Positions 45,636 to 55,297 of a stretch of DNA of 64,000 nucleotides are shown piece after piece. Location of the stretch: positions 26,759,208 to 26,823,207 of the forward strand of contig NC_044930.1 of NCBI RefSeq assembly GCF_003576645.1, in the 5' to 3' direction. Each line of letters starts with the position of its first letter. Within the stretch, counting starts at the first letter, position 1. The notes under the pieces were generated by a model. The model saw only the letters and a list, made by a program, of their open reading frames with translations. It was not told where the DNA came from and made no database searches. Made by a program: the position numbers and the translations under genes. This DNA comes from Ipomoea triloba (Eukaryota; Streptophyta; Magnoliopsida; Solanales; Convolvulaceae).

Positions 45636-48600
45636 TTACAAATTGGGTGAAAGTCCCATCTTTTCAGCAAGATCCTTGAATTTAAATGGAGGCATGCCTT
45701 TAGTCAAGGGATCTGCTATCATCAACTCAGTACTAATGTGCTCAATGACCACAATTTCTCTTTTAACACGCTCCCTAATAGCTAAGAACTTGATGTCTAT
45801 GTGTTTGCTTCGACTCCCACTTTTATCGTTCTTAGTTAGGAAGACTGCAGCTGAGTTGTCACAATAGATTTTTAACGGCTTAGATATAGAATCCATAATC
45901 CTAAGTCCAGAGATGAAATTCTTAAGCCACACACCTTGCGAAGTAGCTTCGAAACAAGAAACGAACTCGGCTTCCATAGTAGAAGTAGTTATTAAAGTTG
46001 GTTTAACACTTCTCCATGAGATAGCCCCACCCGCCATGATAAACACGTACCCAGAAGTCGATTTTCGAGAATCAACACAGCCAGCAAAGTCCGCATCAGA
46101 ATATCCAATAACATCCAAGTTATCTGTCTGTCTAAATCCAAGCTTGTAATCTTTAGTACCTTTGAGGTACCTTAAAACTCTTTTTACAGCTCTCCAGTGG
46201 TCCATACCTGGATTTTGCAAATATCGTCCTAGCATTCCAACAGCAAAAGCGATGTCCGGTCTTGTACATACTTGAATGTATCCAAGGCACCCAACTGCTT
46301 CAGCATATGGAATAATCTTCATGGATTCTTTCTCCAGGTCACTCTTAGGGCATTGATCCATATTGAATTTATCTCCTTTTGCTATGGGAGCTACATTTGG
46401 TGAACAATTTTTCATCCGAAATCTTTCTAAAACTTTGTTTATATAGGTTTCTTGCGATAGACCCAGTATGCCCCGGGATCTATCCCTATGAATCTTTATG
46501 CCAATGACATAAGATGCATTACCCATGTCCTTCATATCAAAGTTCTTAGAAAGGAATTGTTTCACGTCACGAAGCATCCCCATATCATTAGTGGCAAGCA
46601 AGATATCATCCACATATAAAACTAGAAAACAAATTTTGCTCCCACTCACCTTATGGTATATACAATGATCTGAGGGATTCTCAACAAAACCAAATGAAGA
46701 AATAACCCCATCGAACTTAATGTACCATTGGCGGGAGGCTTGTTTTAAGCCATATATGGATTTCTTAAGCTTGCATACTAAAGTTTCACCATCTTTAGAA
46801 GAGAATCCTTCAGGTTGTTTCATGTAAACTTCCTCTTCTAGATCACCATTAAGAAAGGCAGTTTTCACATCCATTTGTTGCAATTCAAGATTAAAATGTG
46901 CAACTAAAGCCAAGATAATTCGAAGAGAATCTTTCTTTGATACAGGAGAAAAAGTCTCCTTGTAATCGATTCCTTCTTTTTGAGTAAATCCCTTAGCAAC
47001 GAGTCTGGCCTTGTATCTTTCAATGTTACCTAATGAATCTCTTTTGGTTTTAAAAACCCATTTACAAGAAATAGCCTTGGCCCCATTAGGTAACTCAACA
47101 AGATCCCAAACTCCATTACTCTTCATGGAATTCATTTCATCTTTCATGGCTTCTAACCACAAATCAGAATGTTCACAATTCGTGGCTTGTGAAAAAGTTT
47201 CAGGATCATTTTCAGCTCCAATGTCAGATTCTTGTAGATACGATTCATAATAACTAGGTAATGCTGAACGTCTTATCCGAGTAGACCGTCTTAATGTTGA
47301 ACCACCGATACCTTGAGAAGGTTGCGGGGCAACTACCTCTTCAGGAACTAAGGGTAGTTCTTGAATTGGTTCAGTCTGTATCGGTTCAGGAACTTGCTGT
47401 AAATCCTGAAATTGTTGAGTTTCAGCAACTTGTGGAATGTCAATGGTGGGTTGTATTACCGCGGGTGTTAATGAAGGAACACTGCGTATAAGTACAACTC
47501 CATTAGATGACGTAGAAGGGTGAGAGTCGATATGATCAAAAGTAGAAACTAAGTTCTTAAATCGATCTCTCCCACTAATCAAGTCATCTTCAAGAAACTT
47601 AGCATTCCTTGATTCCACTATCCTAGTAATATGTGATGGACAATAAAACCTATAACCCTTAGAAGATTGTGCATATCCAATAAAGAAAGCACTAATTGTC
47701 CTCGGGTCAAGTTTCTTTTCTTGTGGATTGTATATTCTCACCTCAGACGGACATCCCCAAATACGCATATGATGCAAACTCGGTTTCCAACCTTTGAATA
47801 ACTCAAAAGGTGTCTTAGGGACAGCCTTGGTAGGAACACGGTTTAATATATACGTTGCCGTCTTAAGTGCTTCAGTCCACAATGTTTTTGGAAGTGTGGA
47901 GTTTATCAGCATACTCCGCACCATATCCAAAAGAGTCCGATTTCTTCTTTCAGCAACACCGTTTTGATCCGGAGATCCAGGCATGGTGTATTGGGCAATA
48001 ATCCCATGCTCTTGAAGAAATTTGGCAAACGGTCCTAGTGCTTGTCCATTTTCAGTGTATCTACCATAATATTCACCACCTCTATCTGATCTAACTATTT
48101 GTATTTGCTTCTTGCATTGGTTTTCAACTTCAGCTTTAAATAATTTAAAGGCATCCAATGCTTCATGCTTATTATGAAGTAAATACACATAGGTAAATCT
48201 TGAGAAGTCATCAATGAAGGTGATGAAATATTTCTGACCATGCATGTCCATATCAGGACAACATATGTCAGTATGAATAATTTCCAACAATGTTGAACTT
48301 CTATTGGCACCTTTCTTTGACTTGTTTGTCTGCTTACCCTTAATGCAGTTAATGCAAGTCTCAAAATCAGTATAGTCTAGAGTAGAAAGTACTCCATCCT
48401 TTACTAATCTTTTAATACGCTCAAGGGAGATATGACCTAATCTCCGATGCCATAACATTGAGGAGTTTTCTTTAATACTGCATCGTTTAGTGCCGTTTTG
48501 AACATGTAAAGAATTATAAATTGAAACATTCTTTAAGTTAAGACGATAAAGACCATCAGATAATGTACCAGTGCCAATACAAGTAGAATTATGAAATAAC

Positions 48601-49910
48601 TTGAAATACTTGGCATTAAATTCAAATTTAAATCCAAAGGGTACAAGTCTAGAAACTGAAATTAAGTTCCTAGAGAAACTAGGAACATAAAATGTCTTAT
48701 CTAGCGTCAAAACGAAACCATTATTCAAAATTAAAGTACAAACTCCGACAGCTTCTACAGGTGACGCAATCTTGTTTCCAGAGAAGATGCTACACTCAGT
48801 TCCCGTTGGCTGTCTCAGATTTGTCATAGCCTGCAAGGAGTTTGCAATGTGGATTGTTGAACCAGAGTCAATCCACCAAGAATTAGTATTAACTTCTAAC
48901 ATATTGGATTCAAAACATACAAAAGAAGAGGAAACATTACCTTTTTGGGACATCCACTTCTTGAATTTGATACAGTCCTTCTTCATGTGTCCCTTCTTTT
49001 TACAAAAGAAACACTTCTGTATCTTCTTAATGTCAGCTTTTGGGGGCAGTTTGCCCTTAGCTGCTACGGTGGATCCCTTGGACTTTCCAGATTTTCTTTT
49101 ATACTTTGTTGTGGCCATTAGAGCGTTTTCCCCAATCTCAGTCATAAGCCTTTGTTCTTCTTGTGCACACATGGTTATCAACTCATTGATAGACCAATCT
49201 ACTTTATGTGTGTTGTAAGAAATCTTAAAGGGGCTATATTCTTGAGGAAGGGTATTAAGTGCAAAATGCACCACAAAAGTATCTGGTAAAATGATTTCCA
49301 GCTTCTTTAGTTGAGCTGCAATATCCCTTACTTGCATGATGTGTTTACGCGTGCCCTTAACAGTGGTAAGACGAAGATTGATAAATCGCATTATTAGAGT
49401 ACTTGCCGATGATTTCTTTGAGTCAACAAATTGATCATCAATGGCCTTGAGCAGAGGCTTGGTTTTCTGAATTTCCTCAATGGAACCACGAATTTCTCTC
49501 GAAATTTTTGACTTAATGAGGTGCACACATAACCGATTGGATCTCTCCCATTGTGCACGAAGCTGCTTGGCTTCGTCAGTGCTTTCTGTAGTAACCTCGG
49601 AGGGTTCCTCATTCAGAACAGCGTAATCTAACTCTAATAATCCCAAATGTAGGAGAATAGCATCTTTCCACTCTTTGTGATTATCGTCGTTAAGCAAAGG
49701 AACATCAATAGTTATGGTTTGAGTGACGGGTAGAGTTGCTGTAAAGAGTAACAATGAATGCTTGGTTAGAATTTTTCGAGGCAAAAAAATATAGAGAGAG
49801 AGACTGAAGTGCATATTGTTACCAATGTAAGTTATGCAAAAGATAGACTCGTATGCCATAAAAATTGCCTGTGGGCGAAATTTTATCATATTACGCACAG
49901 TTAACCACAA
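45636..49910 (-). CDS. Copia gag-pol polyprotein, uninterrupted
   Basis: The 1424-codon frame has the Ty1/copia order. A gag region comes first, with zinc knuckle CFFCKKKGHMKKDC, then the aspartic protease site WWIDSGSTIHIA. The integrase follows, with a zinc-binding WHRRLGH...CINC segment and a D,D,E core (HTDICCPD, IVRSDRGGEY, GVAERRNR). Reverse transcriptase has VDVKTAFLNGDL and YVDDILL, and RNase H has YSDADFAGC and STMEAEF. Integrase before reverse transcriptase marks copia rather than gypsy. Roughly the first 55 residues do not look like gag, so the real start may be a later Met. No stop or frameshift is seen. It supplies transposition functions and is unrelated to the terpenoid genes. 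Confidence 0.95.
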   Translation of the reverse strand: MWLTVRNMIKFRPQAIFMAYESIFCITYIGNNMHFSLSLYIFLPRKILTKHSLLLFTATLPVTQTITIDVPLLNDDNHKEWKDAILLHLGLLELDYAVLNEEPSEVTTESTDEAKQLRAQWERSNRLCVHLIKSKISREIRGSIEEIQKTKPLLKAIDDQFVDSKKSSASTLIMRFINLRLTTVKGTRKHIMQVRDIAAQLKKLEIILPDTFVVHFALNTLPQEYSPFKISYNTHKVDWSINELITMCAQEEQRLMTEIGENALMATTKYKRKSGKSKGSTVAAKGKLPPKADIKKIQKCFFCKKKGHMKKDCIKFKKWMSQKGNVSSSFVCFESNMLEVNTNSWWIDSGSTIHIANSLQAMTNLRQPTGTECSIFSGNKIASPVEAVGVCTLILNNGFVLTLDKTFYVPSFSRNLISVSRLVPFGFKFEFNAKYFKLFHNSTCIGTGTLSDGLYRLNLKNVSIYNSLHVQNGTKRCSIKENSSMLWHRRLGHISLERIKRLVKDGVLSTLDYTDFETCINCIKGKQTNKSKKGANRSSTLLEIIHTDICCPDMDMHGQKYFITFIDDFSRFTYVYLLHNKHEALDAFKLFKAEVENQCKKQIQIVRSDRGGEYYGRYTENGQALGPFAKFLQEHGIIAQYTMPGSPDQNGVAERRNRTLLDMVRSMLINSTLPKTLWTEALKTATYILNRVPTKAVPKTPFELFKGWKPSLHHMRIWGCPSEVRIYNPQEKKLDPRTISAFFIGYAQSSKGYRFYCPSHITRIVESRNAKFLEDDLISGRDRFKNLVSTFDHIDSHPSTSSNGVVLIRSVPSLTPAVIQPTIDIPQVAETQQFQDLQQVPEPIQTEPIQELPLVPEEVVAPQPSQGIGGSTLRRSTRIRRSALPSYYESYLQESDIGAENDPETFSQATNCEHSDLWLEAMKDEMNSMKSNGVWDLVELPNGAKAISCKWVFKTKRDSLGNIERYKARLVAKGFTQKEGIDYKETFSPVSKKDSLRIILALVAHFNLELQQMDVKTAFLNGDLEEEVYMKQPEGFSSKDGETLVCKLKKSIYGLKQASRQWYIKFDGVISSFGFVENPSDHCIYHKVSGSKICFLVLYVDDILLATNDMGMLRDVKQFLSKNFDMKDMGNASYVIGIKIHRDRSRGILGLSQETYINKVLERFRMKNCSPNVAPIAKGDKFNMDQCPKSDLEKESMKIIPYAEAVGCLGYIQVCTRPDIAFAVGMLGRYLQNPGMDHWRAVKRVLRYLKGTKDYKLGFRQTDNLDVIGYSDADFAGCVDSRKSTSGYVFIMAGGAISWRSVKPTLITTSTMEAEFVSCFEATSQGVWLKNFISGLRIMDSISKPLKIYCDNSAAVFLTKNDKSGSRSKHIDIKFLAIRERVKREIVVIEHISTELMIADPLTKGMPPFKFKDLAEKMGLSPNL

Positions 49911-51648
49911 TATTCTGGCCTAAACTTTATGTGAGTAAAACTTAAGATGTAATTTTGGTAAATTCATGATGCTGTAGCAACTCCTTAATCGACCAAAATT
50001 AAATATTATCACATTGGCAAGAAAGTCCTAACAAACAAATTGAACCAAATCATGATAGACAATCCTTAGGTATACTCCCAGGACAGTTGGTATGTGCTAA
50101 GGCTCCTTTCAAAACCAACTCCTTAGACAGAGTAGCGTCGCAAGGGGACTAGTAGCAATATGGCTGAAGGCACTACGGCAGTTTCAGCCAGCAAGGCGTT
50201 TTAAGCCAGGGCCATAGAACTAGTATTCCTCCCCAAGAAACTTCCCTAATTCATGTGTTCTCATGTTTGAAGTAAAATTGTTTGAGAGTTCTATAAGATT
50301 ATGAGTTCACCTATGGATAAGGCTTTTAAAAGGGTGAACTATCTTTGTGATTCTTTAATGTGCCCTTAAATAGACACAACTGAAGAGTAATAATATGCTT
50401 AATATATCCTTAAAGGCTCTAAATTCACCTAAAAGGCACTATATCATGCATAATAAACATTTAATTCAGACCTAGAAGGCTCTAAATTCATCCTTAAAGA
50501 ACATGCTTTTCTAAAGGAATAATTATAATAGTCAAACAATTATTGCAAATAAAGATACATAGCATGCTCAAATTATGCATATTATTAACTCATACTTCAT
50601 AATCAAATTGCAATACTTAAGGCAATTTAATATAATCCTCAATATTAAATTAAAATTCAAATCACAAATGTAAACTTAATATTTGTTCAAAATTGAATAT
50701 AATTTAATAGTAAATCAATGAGGAATTAAATTGAACAATTAAATATAGAAGAAGCCCAAATATGATGTAGGAAAAACACTAAAGCAAGCCCATATATAAT
50801 TATAGTGAGCCCAAAAGTTAAAGCATGTCCAAATGACTTAAACAATCTAAATGGGCCCAATTATAATTTTTTTTTTTTTTTTAAGTATAATGGGCTTGGC
50901 CGAATTGGGCCAAACCCAAACTAATACAATTTCCCTTATCATTCTTCTTCCACTAGTTCAATAATAAATAGGCCCAAAAGCTTTAAAATTAAATAGGCCT
51001 TGAATTTGAATTCAGTCCAAATAACTCAAATAAGCCCAAATAATTTTAAAAGAAGCCTGACCGAAATGGGCCAAACATAGCCCATCCATTTAACATATAT
51101 TATGTTCAAACCATCCAAACCTAGTTGCCCTATACTACATCTGCGCAGCCAGAGAAATACTGAGAGAGATAGAGACGCGAAGAGGGAAAGAGAGAGAGGG
51201 GTCGCCGGCCACCACCACCGTTCGCGACCACTCGCCGACCATCGCCAGTCACCTTTCACGCCACCGTCTTCTCCATCGGTCATCGGAGAATGATGAACCG
51301 GAGGCTCCAGTCCGCGAATAAATTCGGTATTTTCTCCATAAGGCAGTAGGTTTATTTATAAATTTATTTCAAAATTTGTTCGTTTATATTTTAAAAATAA
51401 TTTATAGCATATTCCAGCAGTAGGTATGTTTATTTTCGAAAATATTTCGAAAGAATATTTGTAATATTTTCCAGATATTAATGTAACAATTTCATATATA
51501 TACACATATTCAAACCAAATATATATGTACAAAAACATACTGTAAAATAGCAGGCACAAATTATGTATGCATTCAAAACAGAATACTTAAATTCATATTG
51601 CATACAAACCCAAGTAAATCAATTACAACTAGGCAGAGATTATATTTT
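49911..51648 (-). other. Long 5' leader of the copia element
   Basis: About 1.7 kb separates the primer site from the gag-pol frame. The part nearest the primer site is AT-rich; 51090-51320 is GC-richer, with purine-rich GAGAGAG and GCCGGCCACCACCACC stretches that resemble a plant 5' UTR. Further along, GGGCCCAA/TTGGGC motifs recur. Only short open frames are present. Confidence 0.6.
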
Positions 51649-51660
51649 GCTCTGATACCA
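51649..51660 (-). other. Primer-binding site (initiator tRNA-Met)
   Basis: The complement reads TGGTATCAGAGC, the standard plant copia primer site, two bases from the 5' LTR. Confidence 0.9.
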
Positions 51661-51662
51661 AC

Positions 51663-52049
51663 TGTAAGATTTAAAACTGAACTGAAGTATATGAAATATA
51701 GGATCTAACCTCCAGCCATAGTTATTTGTTTGATGATTGCCTGATCTGCTTACTGCTGTTGCTTGAGCTTTCTAATTATTTTTCTCTCACTTGACTCAAC
51801 TCTCTCAGATGGTGTACAAGACTGTATGTCAAGCAGTGAGGGGGATTTTGATGGCCTTTATATAGTTGCATTCCATCAATGCACTAATCATGAAAATTTT
51901 CCTATTCTTAATTATTTGCACCACTTTCTGAATAAGAACAAAACATAAATTAGTGGATCCCTAATTTAGGTGTTAGTGTATCCCTGATTTAAGGTCATAG
52001 TGGAGTTTAGTGGACTCATACTTTTGACCTTTTATTATTTGTTCTTACA
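51663..52049 (-). repeat. 5' LTR of the copia element
   Basis: 387 bp, same sequence as 44974-45360. In element orientation this is the promoter-bearing 5' LTR. Confidence 0.95.
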
Positions 52050-52188
52050 GCAGCATCTATTGATTGACGTGCGTTCATCTTTGGAGACCCCACTCAATCT
52101 CTCTAAGAGAATCTCCTTGTTTACCAGCTCTCTTCTATGCAGATCCGCCTTCGGTAAGATCATATATATGATGACCACTGTGTCAGCT

Positions 52189-52195
<7 letters not shown>

Positions 52196-52269
<74 letters not shown>
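52196..52269. repeat. (TA)n microsatellite, about 74 bp
   Basis: Uninterrupted TA dinucleotides just after the exon 1 donor of the broken P450. Its far border is also where recognisable P450 sequence ends. Confidence 0.9.
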
Positions 52270-52272
<3 letters not shown>

Positions 52273-52740
52273 TGTTGCAAAAATCCCGTCTAGACACCCA
52301 GCTCCTAGACGTTAGGCCGACCACCTAGCCAACCAATCAAAAAATCGGCCCTGCCTGTTTGGTAAATGACTGTCAGCTGATAGCGGGCCTGTTTGGTAAA
52401 TGACTGTCAACTGATAGCGGTTAGTTAATCGGGTTAGTTGGTATGACTAGTTGATAACATTAGTTGATTGTAAAAAAGTGTTTGGTAATTAGTTGTTAGC
52501 TAACTGTTTGATATAATTTCTTTTTTCAACAAACTAATTGAAAAAGTTACTTTTGGCAGCTTTTTAAATTTTAGCATTTTGGAATTACAAAAACTTATTA
52601 ACCAAACACTTATATTGATTTTTTCAAATAACTAATAGTGTTCAAATAAGTCAAAATTGACTTATATGCTAACTATTTTACCATACAAAGTATATATATT
52701 CATGTAGTGCATGTGAAATTCAAAATTTAATTATAATCTA
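52270..52740. repeat. MITE fragments after the broken P450
   Basis: 52270-52350 is an end of the GCCTAGGCG family (CAGTGTTGCAAAAATCC). From 52350, GCCTGTTTGGTAAATGACTG occurs twice about 38 bases apart, like a duplicated terminus of a small TIR element whose other end may be near 52680 (ACCATACAAAG). No P450 exon is detectable. Confidence 0.5.
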
Positions 52741-52758
52741 TTACTTTTATGGGGTGTT

Positions 52759-53007
52759 TGGACCGAATGAAAGAAAACCTAAAAATTAAATTTTAAAAAA
52801 GGGCAAAAAGGTAATATAATAAAAAAACATATTCTTGAGAACTCAGGAATAAGTTACAGGAATAAGTTAATACCAAGGGGAATAGAGATTCCTGGCCTCC
52901 CCTTGGTATTAACTTAATCCTGAGTTCTCAAGAATAGTTTTTTTTTATTATATTACCTTTTTGCCTTTATGTAAATTTTAATTTTTAGGCTTTCTTTCAT
53001 TCGGTCC
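52759..53007. mobile_element. Foldback element with about 110-bp arms
   Basis: The left arm begins GGACCGAATGAAAGAAAACC and the right arm ends with its inverse (CTTTCTTTCATTCGGTCC). The arms also share AATATAATAAAAAA, TTCTTGAGAACTCAGGA and TAATACCAAGGGG. The arms meet near 52885. Clear target duplications were not seen. Confidence 0.75.
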
Positions 53008-53037
53008 TTGCATTGGTAATGTATAGAAGAGTACATT

Positions 53038-53280
53038 TTAGGTCACTGAAGAAGCCATTGATGGATGACATGATATCTGGTGTCCTATTACACACATATA
53101 CTTTCTTAGACCATGCTTGGCATATTTTTCTCCTTCAGCAAAATTGCCCAGCGTCCCTGCATCTCTGTTTTCCTTGGTCACCCTAACTTCAGGATTGGTG
53201 GTGATGTTGCAAACCAACTGCATTTTGTAGATCCCGACGAGAATACAACTAGCTGCTAAAACTTTATTCAAAGAACGCAA
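53038..53280 (-). other. Unrecognised ORF of 80 codons
   Basis: The composition is less AT-rich than the surroundings and the frame is open for 80 codons (segments YKMQLVCNITTNPEV and AEGEKYAKHGLRKYM). I do not recognise a family. It may be a captured exon or chance. Confidence 0.25.
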
Positions 53281-53573
53281 CCAACAATTAATACAAGAGA
53301 TTTAATATGCTTAGGATAATCCCATCACATTTTATAGTAATATTAGGACTCTTGAATATCTGATAATTTGTTGCATGAAGACTCATTGAAATAAGGAGAG
53401 ACACCCATTTCAAACAAACTTTGAAGACTTCATAATTTCTTCTTTTGAATATTATTAAATATTTTTTAAATATTTTTGTTATTTATATGAATATTTTGGT
53501 TCATAATTTATAGATAATTTTTTTTATATTGTAATTACTACAGAATAATATTATATAAAAATCTTATGTAGTG

Positions 53574-53617
<44 letters not shown>

Positions 53618-53647
53618 TATTATTATTATTATTATATTATTATTATT

Positions 53648-53691
<44 letters not shown>
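53574..53691. repeat. Compound trinucleotide microsatellite (AAT)n, (ATT)n, (GTT)n
   Basis: Successive runs of AAT, ATT and GTT, the last with about 13 units. Confidence 0.9.
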
Positions 53692-53945
53692 GACATGCAA
53701 TGTTGATAAGTTCAGCTTACATTTCAAATCACATAGCATCCATAACAAAATAGCTTGATGCAAATCTCTAAATGAATCTAGCTACTCATGTTTGGAATTG
53801 AAATGAAAGATATTTCAAGAACAATTCAAGGAAATAAAATGCAAAGGAAGAAAAACTTAGCTTTGAGCAAGAACAATAAACGGTGCAATTTGGAAATTGA
53901 AATTGGAGTATAATACAAGCTAAAATGAACAAGTGTAAACACTAG

Positions 53946-54540
53946 TAAAAAAATAACAAAAACATTGATTTTAAAGTGTAAATTTTAGGAACCATTCTAA
54001 AAAGAATAGTGGTGTATTCTTTAAAAAAATAAATTAAAAAAAAATAAAAAAAATAAAAACTTGCGGTGGCATAATTGTAAATATTTTAATAAGAATCCGC
54101 AACCATTTGACCATTTCTAAAGAAAACGATCACGGTCGGAAAAAAAAATCGAGGTCAGTTTTCCGCGACTGTTCCTTTAGAGAACAGTCACAAAAACTAG
54201 CGGCATTTAAAAAAAATTAAATAATTAATTAGTTTTCGTGGCCGTTCCTCGCTGAAACATAATATAAAAAAATGCAATTAAACAAGAGACCCACCCCAGA
54301 CAACAACCGTACCGCTACCTTCTCATCTCTCTCTCCCCCTTCTCTCTCACTCTCAGCAGACGACGACCACCACCTCTCACTCTCACTCTCCCATATCTAA
54401 AGGCTCCACCACGACGCAACCACCGCCTCCACCACGGCACCACCGCAACCACTGAATCTCACTCACACTCTCTTAGATCTGCTTCGTCGTTTCTGTCGAG
54501 ACCGACCAACGCTACACCGAGACCTCTCTGAAGACTTATG
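53946..54540 (+). mobile_element. CACTA-like end with captured-looking GC-rich tract
   Basis: CACTAGTAAAAAAATAAC resembles the terminus of plant CACTA (En/Spm) elements. Subterminal-type repeats follow (AACGATCACGGTCGG, CGCGACTGTTCC, CGTGGCCGTTCC) to about 54250. Then 54290-54535 is CT- and CCACC-rich, like a plant 5' UTR and start region, without a long open frame. The opposite CACTA end was not found. A similar subterminal tract lies at 38752-39000. Confidence 0.4.
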
Positions 54541-54542
54541 AC

Positions 54543-54689
54543 AACTATTGCAAAAATCGGCCGCCCAGAGACGCTGGGCACCCCTATGCCAAGGCGAATT
54601 GCTCCTTAGGCGGCCGCCTAACGCCTAACGCCTAACTCACCTAACTTGACAGAGTTAGCCGAGTTAACTCGAGCAAGTTGGCCTTCTTA

Positions 54690-54743
<54 letters not shown>

Positions 54744-55297
54744 CACTGTTGCAAAAATCCCCGCCTACGCCGCCTAGGCACCTAGGCGCTAGGTGCTCCT
54801 AGACCGAGGCGAATTGCTCCCTAGGTGGCCGGCTGCCTAGTGCCTAACTCGGCCGACTGGGCCGAGTTGGCGTCCGACTAGGCCGAGTGAACTCGCCCAA
54901 CTCGGCAGAGTTAGCCGAGTTAACTCGAGCGATTAAGCCTTGTTAATTTTATTATTATATTTATATATATTTAAATTTATTTATTTATATAAGTAAGAGA
55001 AGTAAGAGATATATATATAATATATATAATAAAATATATGACATACACCCACACACATGAATTACTTTATTGTTTTTATAGGTCGCCGCCTAAAACCGCC
55101 TAGTTACCGCCTAGGCGCCGTCCAGACCGCTTAGGCGCTAGGCGCTAGTCTACCGCCCGACTAGCGCCTAGCGCCTACTGCAACCATGATATATATATAT
55201 AACATACAACCACACACATGCACTGTTTTTTTTTTATTGGTCGACAACTAGGTGCTAGTCTACCGCCCAACTAGCGCCTAGTGCCTACTGCAACCAT
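54543..55297. mobile_element. GCCTAGGCG-rich MITE, outer copy, interrupted by itself
   Basis: The left end is CTATTGCAAAAATCGGCC and the right end CGCCTAGTGCCTACTGCAAC. The middle is split at an (ATT)n/(AT)n tract by a second copy of the same family at 54744-55187. Confidence 0.7.
54744..55187. mobile_element. GCCTAGGCG-rich MITE, inner nested copy
   Basis: Complete from CACTGTTGCAAAAATCC to GCGCCTACTGCAACCATG, flanked by ATATAT on both sides. Arms contain GAGTTAACTCG and GCGCCTAGGCG motifs and the core has ATATATATAATATATA. It is inserted into 54543-55297. Confidence 0.8.

Larger units (their letters stand above)
44974..52049 (-). mobile_element. Complete Ty1/copia LTR retrotransposon, 7076 bp
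   Basis: LTRs at 44974-45360 and 51663-52049 are 387 bp each, identical by eye, and begin TG and end CA. The target duplication is GCAGC (44969-44973 and 52050-52054). The element reads on the minus strand: the primer site TGGTATCAGAGC (complement of 51649-51660) sits two bases inside the right-hand (5') LTR, and a polypurine tract AAGTGGGAGAA (complement of 45361-45371) abuts the left-hand (3') LTR. One long gag-pol ORF lies at 45636-49910. Identical LTRs and an open ORF indicate recent, possibly still active, transposition. Confidence 0.97.
44488..52153 (+). pseudogene. Cytochrome P450 (CYP71D-like) pseudogene with copia insertion in exon 1
   Basis: Only exon 1 is left, as 44488-44973 and 52055-52153, split by the retrotransposon at 44974-52049. 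From the ATG the frame reads MEAVNLNICLAL... to LPPG. There one G is missing from the run at 44601-44603 (the two intact P450s have one more), so the frame shifts; KLPMIGNLLHF and the rest lie in another frame. The C-helix reads WRQMSK rather than WRQMRK, losing an Arg that contacts a heme propionate in this family. Exon 1 ends at the same place as in the other two P450s (CRSAFG, donor GTAAG). A long (AT)n tract follows, and no exon 2 or 3, I-helix or heme loop was found before the next gene. The nucleotide sequence is closest by eye to the first P450. The gene is not functional. Confidence 0.9.

Noticed and set aside
45913..46149. Plus-strand ORFs inside 45595-49218
   Set aside because: They are shadows of the minus-strand copia gag-pol frame.
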